Of a stretch of 64,000 nt of DNA, positions 1 through 12,800 are shown piece after piece. Positions within the stretch are counted from its first letter, which is position 1. Each line of letters opens with the position of its first letter. The notes below the pieces were generated by a model. It was given only the letters and a program-made list of their open reading frames with translations. It was not told the origin of the DNA and did not search any database. The DNA comes from Scytonema sp. UIC 10036 (GTDB lineage Bacteria; Cyanobacteriota; Cyanobacteriia; Cyanobacteriales; Nostocaceae). Made by a program: the position numbers and the translations under genes. The stretch covers positions 62,001 through 126,000 of the forward strand of contig NZ_WJFC01000006.1 in assembly GCF_009725235.1 (NCBI RefSeq), given 5' to 3'.

Positions 1-1
1 T

Positions 2-2992
2 GCGAAGCCAGCAATCGCTTCTGGCACCGTTGTTATTTTTTATCCACCGACAATGTCCGGTGTAAAAGATGATATTAAAAAGTGCCACGAGCAACCACCC
101 GCAACCCAAGTCCTAAGCTTTGAGCTTGGCGACAATCCTTCGTCTGAGTTAAATGTTCGCGATCCCAATGCTTTTAAACTTGCCCTCGCATCCCCCCAAC
201 TGGCATTGGAAGCGTTGATCGAGCAAGGCAAAGCTTTAACACTCTACTTTATAATGCCCGCTCCCGATGAAGCCCTTGGTTTAGAGTTAAACCTCGAACG
301 CCTTGAGAATAACCAGTCGCTGGGTTTAATCGCACTTTTGGGCTTGATTCAGGCACTGTTGACCTACCACTGCTATTCCAGCAAACTGACCCTTAAAGTC
401 GTGACTCAGCAAACACAGGCGTGCAAAGCCTCTGAGCGGATTGCCCCCTATGGTGCAGATGTGGTTGGTTTTGTTCAGTCGTTAACGAAAGAATACGAGC
501 TGTGGCAGGTAAGCTGCGTAGATATCAATCGGCAGACATTGCAGACATCCGAGCAAAGCAAAAAGTTTGCTTCGGCGCTGACTGCGCTAAAGCCACCGAC
601 GGACGGGCGCGTCCTGTGCTGGCGAGAAGGGCATTTTTATGACAATGTTTTAACCCTGGCAAATCTACACAGTACACAAGGAAGTTCCTTCAAGACTCGG
701 GGCGTATACCTGATTATTGGCGGTGCTGGAGGTTTGGGTTTGGTGCTCAGCCAGTATCTGCTTGAAAACGTTCAAGCGAAACTGGTATGGGTTGGACGGC
801 GTAGCGTCGAGGCTTTGGCACCGGAGGCGCTACAGCTATTAAAAGACCAAAGCGCCGACGTGTTGTACCAGCAAGCGGATCTTTGCGATCTTGAGGCTAT
901 GCAGCGAGTGGTGCAGCAAGCCAAAGCACATTTTGGACGTATTGACGGCGTTATCCATTCGGCTTTAGTTTTGGAAGACCGAGCGATCGCCGATATGGAT
1001 GAGAAAACGCTACACAAAGTACTTGCTCCCAAAGTAAAGGGCAATGTGGTACTTCAGCAAGCCCTAGCCAATGAGCCTTTGGACTTCCTGTTGTTTTTCT
1101 CTGCCGGACAGTCCTTTATGAGTCATGCCGGACAGAGCAATTACGCTTCTGCCTGTACCTTTGAAGATGCTTGGGCGCGGTACCAGGAGCGGCAGCAAAA
1201 CTATCCGGTAAAAATTATCAACTGGGGCTATTGGGGCGAGGTTGGCATTGTCGCTACCGACGATTACCGTCAAAGAATGGCCAAACAGGGCGTGCTATCC
1301 ATTAATCCCCAAGAGGGGATGGAAGTGGTTGAGCGCTGTCTGGCGTCTTACGCCACACAAGTCGCTTATTTTAAAGCGCAACCGAGTGCCTTGAGCCGTT
1401 TTGGCTTAAACGATACAGGAATAATGTACGCGTGTCAGAAAAGTGCTTCACCTGCGCTGATTCATTCCGTAATGACTGCAACCCAACATCCATCAATTTC
1501 GCTGCAAGACAGACAGCGCCATCAGCAAGCCCTTCAACAGTTGGATCGTCTTGCTTGTTATTTACTTCTGCGTGCATTCCAGACAATGGGTGTGTTTTGT
1601 CAGCCCGGTGAGCGCTACGAGCAACAGGCGCTGGCAACTAGATTAGCTATTCCAGAAAGCTATCACCAGCTCTACAAAGAATGGCTGAACTTGCTGCACA
1701 AGGCAGGCTTTATTGAGGTGAATGGTTTGCACATTGAAGTGAAAAACACTTTACCAAAAGATAACGACGAACATCAGAACTGGTTAAAACCCTATCCCGA
1801 ACTGGCATGCCACGAAAAACTGTTGCGAATTTGCCTGCAGGCTTACCCGGATATTATCCGGGGATCTGTTGCAGCGACGGATGTTATTTTTCCAGAAGCG
1901 TCGATGGAACTGGTTGAAGGTGTTTATCAGGGGAATACCGCCGATGCGCTGAATGCTAAAGCGAGAGATGCTGCAGTTGCCTGCGTAAAAGCACGCTTAG
2001 CCGAGTGTCAAAAAGATTCGGGCACGTTCTTGCAGGAAAAAATTATCTTTTTAGAAGTCGGGGCGGGAATCGGCGGTATGACCGGCGAGGTGTTGAAAGG
2101 TCTGGCACCCTATGGACAATATATAGAATATTATTACACCGATATCTCCGAGCATTTTGTTCAGTACGGTCGCCGTCGTTATGGCAAGGATTACCCCTTT
2201 GTCCAATTTCAACGTTTAGACATTGAGCAGGAGCGTGAAGCGCTAAGCGATGTTTTGCCTAGTGCCTGCGATGTCGTATTAGCTGCAAATGTACTGCATG
2301 CAACCCAATCCATTCGCAACACAATACAACACGTTAAAGCCCTACTAAAACGGCACGGATTGTTAATTTTAAATGAAGCTACGACCCTTACAAGCTTTGC
2401 CACGTTGACTTTCGGGTTATTAGAGGGCTGGTGGCTCTATCAGGATGCTGGAGTGCGTATGTCTGGCGGGCCTTTATTAAGTGCGCCCATGTGGCATAGT
2501 TTGCTCGAAGAGGAAGGTTTTGACAACGTTGTGTCCCTGGGCGAGCAAGGCGAAGGTGAAATGTTGGGACAGCACATTATTGTTGGTCGAAGTGATGGCT
2601 GGAGCTTGCGTAAAAACGCGATCGACCATCAAACACGGGAAAATTGGGACATGGAGGAAAAGCAAACCGAGCCGAAAATCTCAGACTCGGCAAGCACTGT
2701 TACTACCAGCATTGTTACCCAAGTCAAGAACGCCTACAGCCCCGCACAGCTTGTCAAAAAAGTCGAAGCGCAGATTGTGGAAATCCTTTCAGAAGCACTG
2801 GATATAGTAGGGACTCGTGTGGAACTTGATGTGCCGTTTTCTGAGTACGGTGTGGACTCGATTCTGTCTGTTTCGATTATTAACCAATTAAACGAGCGCC
2901 TGGGGATTCGTCTTAAACGTCCCGATCTCTTTAATTACACTACCATTGAAAGCATGGCGGCGCATATTGTTGAAACTTTAGCGATCGCCTGA
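2..2992 (+). CDS. trans-AT polyketide synthase, C-terminal part (KR-cMT-ACP), 5' partial
   Basis: The reading frame is open to the left edge, so the gene begins upstream; the first in-window ATG (53) lies inside a KR structural subdomain and is not a credible start. Counting residues from that ATG, the order is KR structural region (1-200), ketoreductase (Rossmann motif GVYLIIGGAGGLG from 217), C-methyltransferase (SAM motif FLEVGAGIGG from 666; GLLEGWWLY near 775) and an ACP (GVDSIL, phosphopantetheine Ser936). The KR has the Ser/Tyr pair but reads NYASACTF, with Cys at the usual Asn of YxxxN. Expected chemistry: reduce the beta-keto group and methylate the alpha carbon (20-Me, 21-OH if the swinholide-type assignment holds). 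The protein stops right after the ACP fold, with no visible C-terminal docking domain, 209 nt before the next PKS start. Family assignment is very secure; its KS lies outside the window. Confidence 0.93.
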   Translation, partial: AKPAIASGTVVIFYPPTMSGVKDDIKKCHEQPPATQVLSFELGDNPSSELNVRDPNAFKLALASPQLALEALIEQGKALTLYFIMPAPDEALGLELNLERLENNQSLGLIALLGLIQALLTYHCYSSKLTLKVVTQQTQACKASERIAPYGADVVGFVQSLTKEYELWQVSCVDINRQTLQTSEQSKKFASALTALKPPTDGRVLCWREGHFYDNVLTLANLHSTQGSSFKTRGVYLIIGGAGGLGLVLSQYLLENVQAKLVWVGRRSVEALAPEALQLLKDQSADVLYQQADLCDLEAMQRVVQQAKAHFGRIDGVIHSALVLEDRAIADMDEKTLHKVLAPKVKGNVVLQQALANEPLDFLLFFSAGQSFMSHAGQSNYASACTFEDAWARYQERQQNYPVKIINWGYWGEVGIVATDDYRQRMAKQGVLSINPQEGMEVVERCLASYATQVAYFKAQPSALSRFGLNDTGIMYACQKSASPALIHSVMTATQHPSISLQDRQRHQQALQQLDRLACYLLLRAFQTMGVFCQPGERYEQQALATRLAIPESYHQLYKEWLNLLHKAGFIEVNGLHIEVKNTLPKDNDEHQNWLKPYPELACHEKLLRICLQAYPDIIRGSVAATDVIFPEASMELVEGVYQGNTADALNAKARDAAVACVKARLAECQKDSGTFLQEKIIFLEVGAGIGGMTGEVLKGLAPYGQYIEYYYTDISEHFVQYGRRRYGKDYPFVQFQRLDIEQEREALSDVLPSACDVVLAANVLHATQSIRNTIQHVKALLKRHGLLILNEATTLTSFATLTFGLLEGWWLYQDAGVRMSGGPLLSAPMWHSLLEEEGFDNVVSLGEQGEGEMLGQHIIVGRSDGWSLRKNAIDHQTRENWDMEEKQTEPKISDSASTVTTSIVTQVKNAYSPAQLVKKVEAQIVEILSEALDIVGTRVELDVPFSEYGVDSILSVSIINQLNERLGIRLKRPDLFNYTTIESMAAHIVETLAIA

Positions 2993-3004
2993 CGGAGTCT
3001 TAGC

Positions 3005-3107
3005 AGACAGGTAGACAAGTAGACAAGGATAGACAAGGTAGACAAGGTAGACAAGGTAGAAAGGTAGACAAGGCGGACAAGGTAGACAAGGTAGACAAGG
3101 CGACAAG
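3005..3107. repeat. about 9-bp minisatellite in a disrupted ACP-KS linker
   Basis: About ten imperfect copies of GGTAGACAA, with 8- and 10-nt variants (for example GTAGAAAG and GCGACAAG) that change the reading phase. The array fills most of the gap between the TGA ending the upstream PKS (2990-2992) and the next KS. The KS frame is open from 3004, just after a TAG at 3001-3003, and would read as low-complexity GRQGRQ/VDKVDK. The upstream frame is closed at 2990 and again at 3020. Confidence 0.9.
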
Positions 3108-3201
3108 CAGAAAAACAGCGCCAGATGATTCCGATCAAAAAACTCAAAGCAAGCCTCAAACACCTCAAGGCACTTTACAAACACACCAGGAACCGATTGC
3201 T

Positions 3202-6200
3202 GTGATAGGAATGTCTGCCTGCGTGCCCGGTGCTGATAATGTACATAAGTTCTGGGACAACCTGGTGGCAGGTAAAAATTCCGTGTCCCGGATTTCACGC
3301 GATCGCTGGCAACGGGAGTCAGTGAATGATTTACCTGGCGGGCTGGATACCTCCCAGCGGCAAGGCGGATTCATGGATAATATTGCCGAATTCGATCCGC
3401 TGTTTTTTGCCATTTCTCCTCAAGAGGCGCAGTGGATGGACCCGGCACAAAGGCTATTTCTACAGCAGGCTTGGTCTGCTTTGGAAGATGCCGGATATAA
3501 TCCGCGATCGTTAGAGGGCACTTCATGCGCTGTTTTTGTTGGCTGCTCTGCAACAAACTATGGTGTAAAAGAAGGCGAGCGTGCGGGTTATGTGCCCTAT
3601 GCAATGACCAATAGCGAAGCCATATTACCCGCAAGAGTCTCATATTTTCTAGATTTGAAAGGGCCGAGCATTCCCATTAACACCGCCTGTTCCTCGTCTC
3701 TGGTTGCTGTTCATCTTGCCTGCGAACACCTTCGTTCCGGGCAGAGTGACATGGCTTTGGCTGGCGGTGCTTCCACGCTGATTGGTTCTGCTTTACACAT
3801 CGGTTTGAAAGGTGCCGGGATGTTATCTCCCGACGGCGTATGCAGAGCATTCGATCGCGAGGCTAATGGTTTTGTTCTTGGCGAAGCGGTTGGCGTTGTC
3901 GTTCTCAAACCTCTGTCCTCAGCATTAGCCGACGGGGATTCAATATATGGTTTAATTATTGGTTCGGCTATTAACCAGGACGGCAAAACCAATGGTATCA
4001 TGGCACCGAATGGTCCGTCTCAAACCGCATTAATTGAGTCGGTATACCGCAAATTCCAAATAGATCCCAATACAATTGGCTATATTGAAGCTCATGGTAC
4101 CGGCACGCAACTAGGTGACCCGATAGAAGTCAACGCCCTTGCTGCCGCCTATAAAACATTCACCACCCAAACACAGTACTGTGCCATAGGCTCGGTAAAA
4201 ACTAATATCGGGCATACCACCACTGCTGCTGGTGTATGCGGATTAATTAAGTCCTTGCTGTGTTTAAAAAATAAAAAACTTGTACCATCCCTAAATTATA
4301 ACGAGCCCAACGAAAACATTGAGTTTTCACAAACTCCTTTTTATGTCAATACCCAGGTAAAAGATTGGTCGGATAATAAGGTCAGTGTACGACGTGCGGC
4401 TGTGAGTTCCTTTGGCTACAGTGGCACTAACGCACATATGGTGGTGGAAGAGTTTGTTGACACCAGAACGAGCACTGCCGGACACCAGAGTCCTGCACTT
4501 ATTGTATTGTCGGCAAGAAATGAGGCGTGTCTCAAAAATTTGGCTGGCAATCTAAGGGCTTATCTGAACAGACATGGCTTGAGTAAAGATAGCCAGTTGC
4601 AGCTTGCAGATGTGGCTTACACGCTTCAGGTTGGCAGACAGGCAATGTCAGAGCGTTTGGCTTTTGTTGCCAACAGTGTGACTGATGTGGTAAAATGCCT
4701 GACCGATTTTCTTGACGGCAAGGCAAATAGTCAGGATTTATACCGGGGTAAGGTTAAATCGACAGGCGACAGAAACGATTTGCTTTTGGAGGGTGATGCC
4801 GGACAAGCCTTTATCGACGCCATTTTCAAGCAACAGGATTACCGCAAGCTAGCCGCATTATGGGTGGTTGGCACGGGCTTGGACTGGAATTTACTCTATG
4901 GTGAAAACCGTCCCCGCCGCATCTCGCTGCCCAGCTATCCTTTTGCCAGAGAAAGTTATTGGTTGGATGAAGTTGTAGAAGCAAAGGCAGAGAATTTCAC
5001 AACAGAGAAGGTAAAAGGAGAGACTGTCACCGCTCACATCGAACCAAGCACCGAGCTAATGACTTTTGAGGAAGTTTGGCAGGAGAAGCCTTTGAGCGAC
5101 GCTTTTAATTCTGTCAGCTACAAAAACGTTATTTATTTTCTTTCCAAGTCAGAAAATCAGCAGGCAATGCTTGAGGCAATGCAAGCCATTGACCCGATAA
5201 TTAATGTTATTTTCATTGCCCGAGGTGATGCTTATGCAAAACACTCGTCTCATACTTATACGGTTGACCCGACCGATATCCAGAGCTATCGTGAAGTTTT
5301 TACAGACATTGGTCAGAATCACGGCAAAGTAGACGCGCTGCTTTATCTATGGCCGACTGAGGATTCGCGTTGCTTGTACGATCCATCCGCCATCGTTCAT
5401 ATTTTGCAGGCATTAGCCAACAGCACGCTAAAACCTTCCCGGTTCTTGCTTGTGGCTTCTTTTGCTACTGCCCTGGAGCGTTGTTATCTTGAATCCTGGC
5501 TTGGCTTTGAACGCTCTTTAAAGCTAATTATGCCTGGAATTCAGGTTGCTGGGCTCTATCAGGAAAATGCAGGGCAAGGTCAAACTATCTCTATGGCAGA
5601 ATGGAGTCAACGCATTTTCTCTGAACTTAAAACGCCTAAAGCCCAGACGGTGCTGATACAAAAGCAGCGACGCTACGTCTGTCAGATTCAAGAAACCATG
5701 CTGGCAACCCAGGGCGCTTCTGTAGCATCGGCAATCAAACCTGGTGGTACTTACCTAATTACCGGTGGCTGTGGGGGCTTGGGTTTTTTGGTTGCACAAC
5801 ACCTGGCACAACATTTTAAGCAACCTACCTCTGTACCGGGCAAAGCCGTTAATTTAATTCTGACAGGGCGATCGCCTCTGGATGAAAAGATACAGAGCAA
5901 ACTAACGCGACTGGAAAAACTGGGAGCAAAGATTGAATATATTCAAGCAGATGTATCCGATTCGGTAGCCATGAGAAATGGCATTGACCGGGCTAAAAAC
6001 CGCTTTGGCGACATACACGGTATTTTTCATATCGCTGGGATTGCAGGCAGTGCAACTATCCTCGACAAAAATATCGACGCCTTTCAAAAGGTGCTTAGCC
6101 CTAAAATTGCGGGAACGTTGCTGCTTGACGATTTGTGCCTTGATGAGCCACTTGATTTTGTCTGCTATTTTTCCTCTTCTGCGGCTATATTGGGGGACTT

Positions 6201-6840
6201 TGGGACTTGCGACTACGCCATTGGCAATCGTTTTCAAATGGCCTATGCCACCTATCGCAATCAATTGCAACAGCAAGGTATGCGCCAAGGTAAGGCGCTG
6301 GCAATCAATTGGCCGCTGTGGCAGGAAGGCGGAATGGGCTTTAATACAGACGAAAATACTAAGATGTATTTGCGCTCCAGCGGTCAGCGTGCTCTGGAAA
6401 CTCAGGAAGGTCTGGCGGTTTTGGATAAAATCCTCAGCCAAAACAAAACACAGCATTTGGTATTGGTCGGGCAGCCAAGCCGGATTTATGGCTTTTTAGG
6501 GCTGACTCAAGCCCCCTTAAATCCATCACTCGAGCAATCACCTGTGAAGCCATCACCTGTGAATCAAGTATTGATGCGGCCAGAGCTAAGAGGCTTAAGT
6601 CTGGAAGAGTCGGTATTATGGGATTTAAGAAATATTATCGCCCAACAACTCAAAGTGCCTTGGGAACAGCTCGAGCGAGAAACCAACTTAGCTGATTTTG
6701 GTTTTGATTCAATTAGCTTATTGAGCTTTGCCACGCGCCTCAGCGAGCATTATCAACTTGAAATAACACCCGCCCTGTTTTTTGGGTATTCGACTCTGGA
6801 GCAGCTGACGCAGTATTTTTTAAGCGAACATAGCGACTTT
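3202..6840 (+). other. PKS module 1: KS-KR-ACP
   Basis: KS has Cys163, His298 (HGTGT) and His338 (NIGH), so it should condense. The KR (about 5740-6340) has TGGCGGLG and Ser/Tyr/Asn (FSSS, DYAIGN). It lacks the Asp of the LDD-type motif (IAGSATIL), suggesting an A-type hydroxyl. The ACP motif is FGFDSIS with Ser1170. Predicted output is a beta-hydroxy unit (19-OH in a swinholide-like numbering). Confidence 0.88.
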
Positions 6841-9800
6841 ATCCAAGCCTTTTATCAGGAGCAGGGGAAAACAGAAGTGCATTTAGCGGAGGTTCCCGCT
6901 CAAGAAAACGCTTTTAGCGAAAGCTTGCCTGAAGAAAGCGATTCTATCCAAAGCTTGTCCGAAGAAGTGCGATCGCAAACAACGGATGACGCGATAAACG
7001 AAGAACCCATCGCCATTATTGGCATGAGTGGCAGATTTCCCAAAGCCTACGATATCGAACAAATGTGGAATATTCTGGCAGAGGGCAAATGTGCGGTAGA
7101 AGAAATTCCCCAAAATTATTTTGACTGGCGCAGGTATTATGGAGACCCAAGTCAGGACGCCAACAAAACCAACGGAAAATGGTGCGCCTGTATTCCTGGC
7201 GTTGCAGAATTCGACCCACTGTTTTTCCAGATTTCCCCGCGAGAAGCGCCAAACATAGATCCCCGCCAACGGCACCTGTTACAAGAGTCCTGGAATGCTT
7301 TGGAAAATGCTGGATACGGACCGCATCATATTAATAACCAAAAAATTGGCACTTTTGTCGGCGCTGAAGAAGGGGATTATTATCTGCGCGTCAAAGAGGG
7401 CAACATCACCTCCAATCACTCGGGTATTCTAGCTGCCCGTCTGGCCTATTTCTTAAATTTGAAAGGGCCAACAATGACGATTAATACCGCGTGTTCCTCC
7501 TCCCTAGTGGCGGCCCATCAAGCTTGCTTGAGTTTGCGGCAGCGCGAATGCGATACGGCAATAGTGGCGGGCGTGAATCTTATGCTCACTCCCTATGGCT
7601 ATATCGGCATGGCGCAAGCAGGTATGCTGTCCAATGATGGTCGCTGTTATGCCTTCGATCGCCGTGCTAATGGCTTAGTACCTGGTGAAGCAGTGGTGGT
7701 GGTTGTGCTTAAGCGCTTAAGTCGGGCGCTTGCTGACGGCGATCCCATTCATGCGTTGATATTGGGTAGCGGCGTTAACTATGATGGAAAAACCAATGGC
7801 ATCACTGCACCCAGCGGCGTTTCCCAAACCGAGTTGGTTAAGGATGTTTATCGACGAGCCAGGGTTAGCCCGCAGAATATTGATTACATTGTGACTCACG
7901 GTACCGGTACCAAGTTAGGCGATCCGGTCGAGATCAACGCACTTAGCGAAGTCTTTAAGGGCAGCGAACACCCCTGCGCTATCAGTTCCAGCAAGACCAA
8001 TTTTGGCCATACTTTTTCGGCTTCGGGTCTTGTCAGTCTTGTCAGCTTGGTGCAGGCGCTTCGTCATGAAACCCTGCCTAAAAGCCTGAATTTTGCTCAG
8101 CCAAACGATTTTATTTCGTGGGATAAAAGTCTTCTCTATGTTAATACGACAAATCAGCCCTGGCACGATTTACCAGGTAAAAAGCGCATTGGCGCGGTGA
8201 GTGCTTTTGGGATGAGTGGCACAAATGCCCATATGCTCGTTCAGAGTTACCGACTCAGCAAAAAAGAACAGCGCGTAACCCCACCTTATTCGCTGCTTGT
8301 TTTGTCAGCAAAAACTGAAGAAGCGCTGCAACTCAGAGTCAAAGCCATGATTCAGTTCTTGCAAGAGGGGCTTGGGGATAATGTCACACTAGACGATATC
8401 AGTTATACCTTGTTTGAAGGTCGCCACCACTTTCAATACCGTCTGGCGATCGTGGTTCAGGATGTCGCTGATGCTATTTACAGTTGGACACAGTCAGGGC
8501 ATCCAGATAAGAAACCCAATATCTTTCAGGGTAAAGTGCCTACCGAATTTAACGGTCAAAAGGTCATCCGGAATTATATCAATGAATTACTTCAAAAAAT
8601 TCGCCTCTCGTCCGGCGATGAGAACTTGTACCGGGAAAACCTCTTGGGTTTAGCCGATTTTTATTGTCAGGGCTATGATATTCCCTGGTCTACGCTGTAT
8701 GGCGATACACCTCCACGTCGTATTAATCTTCCTGGCTATCCGTTTTCCCAACAGCATTTCTGGTTGGATTTCTCTCCACAGTCAGATGACGAGCAGGTTC
8801 CTACCGAAATATCTGTTGCTGAGCCGCAAAGAAAAACAGTCAATGAGCAAAAACCACTCAAGGAACTTAGCTATCTTTTAAAATGGGAGCAGCAAACACA
8901 AATCAAAACTGAGATAAAAGCAAGTCAGGTTGTTTTGCTAGTTTACTTTGAATCCGCATCGCAATTTGAAAAAACGCTGGCACACTTCTTCCAGCAGCAG
9001 TGTGCATCACAGGCGATCGAGATTCAATTAGGGCTTGAAACCAAACAAGTATCAGAACATAAATGGTACTGCGACGTGAATGCCCCTCAAGGTTTTCAGA
9101 CCTGCCTGCAAGGGTATTCACAGACAATCGATAGCGTTTACTTTCTTTGTGCTGATGGTTCCCAAGGCAGCACGCAAGAAACTGAAATTCAGTTGTTGCG
9201 GCTTGTCAAAGCACTTAAACAACGCCTGCAGAACAATGCCTTTATCGATACCACCATCCTAAGCGTGGATAACTACCGCGTAGATAACAGCGTAACTAGC
9301 CCCAACGATGGTGGTATTAGCGGTCTCGGGTATTCGGTGGCACAAGGCGACCACCGTTTCCGGGTGAGAAACATTGACTTGTCTCGGGAAGATCTGGTTA
9401 GTGCGGAAAAACAGCGATCCCTACCAGGTATAATATTAAGCGAACCCCCGTCGGATAGAGGTGAGGTGACTAAGTTGCAGGCAGGCTTGCGCTACAAGCA
9501 GCGTTTCTTCAAGCTTGATTGGCAGGCTTTGCAAGGGTTGAAGCCACAGGCAGCGGGTTTAAAAACTGGCGGCGTCTATGTTTTGATGGGAGGAGCGGGA
9601 ACCGTTGGCACGATTATTACCCGCTATCTCATAGAAAAATATCAGGCAAAAGTGGTTTGGCTGGGGCGTCGTCCGCTGACATCTTCTGCCGTGCAGGAAA
9701 AACTACAGGCGTTCGGTGCAATGGACGAAAGGAGTGTCCCACTTTACATTCAAGCTGATGTCACCGATCGCTCGTCAATGGTTCAGGCTGTCGAAAAAAT

Positions 9801-12800
9801 CAAACAGCATTATCCTCGTATCAATGGTGCTATTTTCTCCGCACTCGTATTTAAGTTTGATAACTCCATAGCACAGACCAGCGAGGTAGACTTTAATGAG
9901 GTCTTAGATACCAAGAAAAAAGGTGCGCCTTATTTTTATGAGGCATTCAAAAATGAACCCTTGGATTTTATGTGTTATTTCTCATCGGTTCAAGCCTTTT
10001 CATTTTTGTCCTCTCGTGATAGTGCGGGATACGCAGCAGGAATCACCAGCGCTGATACCTTCGTACATTCCATCGACAGCAGTGCAGCCTTTCCTGTAGG
10101 TATTATTAATTGGGGCTACTGGCGGGCATCACTGGCAGGAACCGAGACCGAGAAGCGTTTGGCAGGTCACTATGATTTAATCTCCGATAATGAGGGCTGC
10201 CAATTTTTTGATGAATTTGTACCCATGCTCGGCACAGGGCTTGTAAAACAAGTGCTTTGTTTGGGTGCCTCAAAAGCCGTAGAGGGATTAATGGGTTGCG
10301 ATCCAAAGCAGATAATTACCCTTAACAAACCCGACGCGAATTCTTTTATTCACCTTCTTTTCAACAAGAATGAAGCAGATAAAGATGCAGGTGAGGAGAC
10401 AGACATAGCACGTCTTTTGGATAAAGATTTCAGAAACGAACTTAACGACTGGCTGGTGCGTCTGTTGTTTTTACAAATACGACAACTTGGGATATTTTTA
10501 ATCGGCGGCGAGCAGAAAGAAAGTACCCATTGGCAAAAACAAGCCGGGGTGATAGAAAAATACGGACGCTGGTGGCGCGAGTGCTGCTTGGGGCTGCTGG
10601 AAAGCTATGGCTATGTCAAGTGTGAAGGCGAACGGGTTGAAGTCGCTACCAATATCAAAATAGACGAGGCGAATCAACTCTGGCAGGGCTGGGACAACTA
10701 CCGAAACTCATTCCTCAACCAGCCGGAAAAGAAAACCGCTATCGATTTATTGGATAGCTGTCTGAGAAACCTGCCGCAAATTCTACGTGGTAGCATTCAG
10801 GCTACAGATATTCTTTTTCCAAAATCGTCAATGGAAAAAGTAGAAAATATGTACCAAAGGAATTCGCTATCCGACTATTTTAATACCTTTGTTGCGAAAA
10901 GCGCCGAAGCTTATATTCGTCAGCGGATTCAGGTAGATCCCCAAACAAGGATTCGGATTTTGGAAATAGGTGCAGGTACCGGGGGAACCACTGCATTGGT
11001 CTTACCGCAACTGCGCCCGGTTCAGTATGCTATAGACGAATATTGTTATACTGACCTTTCTAAAGCCTTTTTAATACACGCACAAAAAACTTATGGTCCG
11101 TATTATTCCTATCTGGATTACAAGCAGCTCAATATCGAACAAGCGCTAGAGCCTCAGGGAATAGAGCCTGGTACTTACGATCTTGTCATCGCTACCAACG
11201 TATTACATGCGACAAAAAATATCAGGCAAACACTTCGCCATACCAAAACAGCTTTGAAACGTCACGGTCTGTTATTGATAAATGAAGTGGTTGAAAAATC
11301 CATTATCGGCACTTTAACCTTTGGTTTGTTAGATGGCTGGTGGCTTTACCAAGATGAAGAGTTACGCATCCCAGGTTCTCCGCTGATCGAGCTTGAATGT
11401 TGGCTGAGGATTTTAAAAGAAGAAGGATTTACCTCGACCTTTTTGCCAGCGCAAGCTGCCTGTGAATTGGGTCAGCAAGTATTGGTAGCAGAAAGTGACG
11501 GTCTTGTCAAGCGAAACAGAGAGCGATCGCCAAAGGAGGTCGAATCATCCGCTCAATCTGCGATACCTGTGGTACAGGAAGTGCCTTTGACTCAAGAGCA
11601 GCCTGTAATGCCAAGTGTAGTACAATCTATAGTACAAAGGCAGCCCGTGCAGGAGATATCTTCCGAAACACTTCGGGAATACGCCAGTGAGGTCATTCTG
11701 AAATATCTTGCCGAAACTTTAGATATGGCGCAAGCGAGTATTGACCTGCAGGTGTCCTTTTCTGACTATGGTATTGATTCCATTCTTGGCATTGGTTTTA
11801 TTGACCAACTTGCTAAGACGTTCGGAATTACCCTGAATACCGCTATTTTGTTTGATTACACAAACATTACGCGTCTCAGCCATTATCTGGTAGATACCCA
11901 TGCAGAAAAAATTCAAAACGAACTGCAAAAAAATAGAGTGCCGTCGGTTGATAAGGACATAAGCACAAAGAATACAGGCACATACACAGAAACAAAGGTA
12001 GAAACGACGGTAGACAGTCAGCCAGAAAATAAACCAGAAAATAAACCAGAAAACCCGGTGTCTAAAATGGCATCTGACCATCGCAAGGCAGAAATTTGCC
12101 AAGAGATTGCCGTTATTGGTATGTCAGGGCAGTTTCCCGAAGCCAAAGACGTAGATACATTTTGGCAAAACCTGATTCGGGGGCATGATGGTGTTACTGA
12201 GTTATCCGCCAATTATCTCAACCCGGATTTGTTTAGCCCGCACAAACAAGCGGGAAAAACCTATTGTAAATGGGGCGGCATTTTAGAGGAGCGAGATTGT
12301 TTTGACCCGCTATTTTTCAACATCACCCCTAGGGAAGCTGAGTCGATGAACCCCCATCAGCGTCTCATTCTGAGCGAGAGCTGGAAAGCGCTAGAAGATG
12401 CAGGCTACAATCCCAAAGACTTAGAAAACTCTCGGGTTAGCGTATTTATTGGTGCCGAACCCACCGACTATGTCCACGAAACCTTTACTGGTTCTTCCGA
12501 CGCCATTGTTGCCTCCCGCTTATCCTACTATCTCAACCTCAAAGGGCCCGCTTTGGTAGTCAATACGGGTTGCTCGTCTTCTGCTTTGGCCATCCATTTA
12601 GGCTGCGAAAGTTTACGCAGTGGAGAGTCCTCGATGGCACTGGCGGGCGGAGTTTTCGCCGTTATGCAAGAAAAAGCGCTCGTTACACTGTCACAGATCG
12701 AAATGCTGAGTACCAGTGGCCGCTGTCGTACTTTTGATAAATCCTGTGATGGTACGGTGTTATCCGAAGGTGTCGGTGTCGTCGTGTTAAAACGACTTAA

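Noticed and set aside
53..55. ATG 53 as the true start of the first PKS gene
   Set aside because: The same frame is open upstream to the window edge, and the ATG falls inside a KR structural subdomain with no KS before it.
2950..3020. Programmed -1 frameshift joining the first two PKS reading frames
   Set aside because: The upstream frame ends at 2990 while the downstream frame has a TAG at 3001-3003. They do not overlap, and a single shift would terminate.
3005..3107. CRISPR-like array
   Set aside because: Units are about 9 bp, contiguous and without spacers; this is a minisatellite.
4480..4960. Acyltransferase domains within the PKS modules
   Set aside because: Each KS is followed by a short linker ending in an LPTYPFA-like motif, with no GHSxG AT motif; the AT is supplied in trans from 57288.
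5902..6456. Long open frame on the minus strand (184 codons)
   Set aside because: It lies opposite a well-conserved KR domain and encodes no recognisable protein; an antisense shadow.
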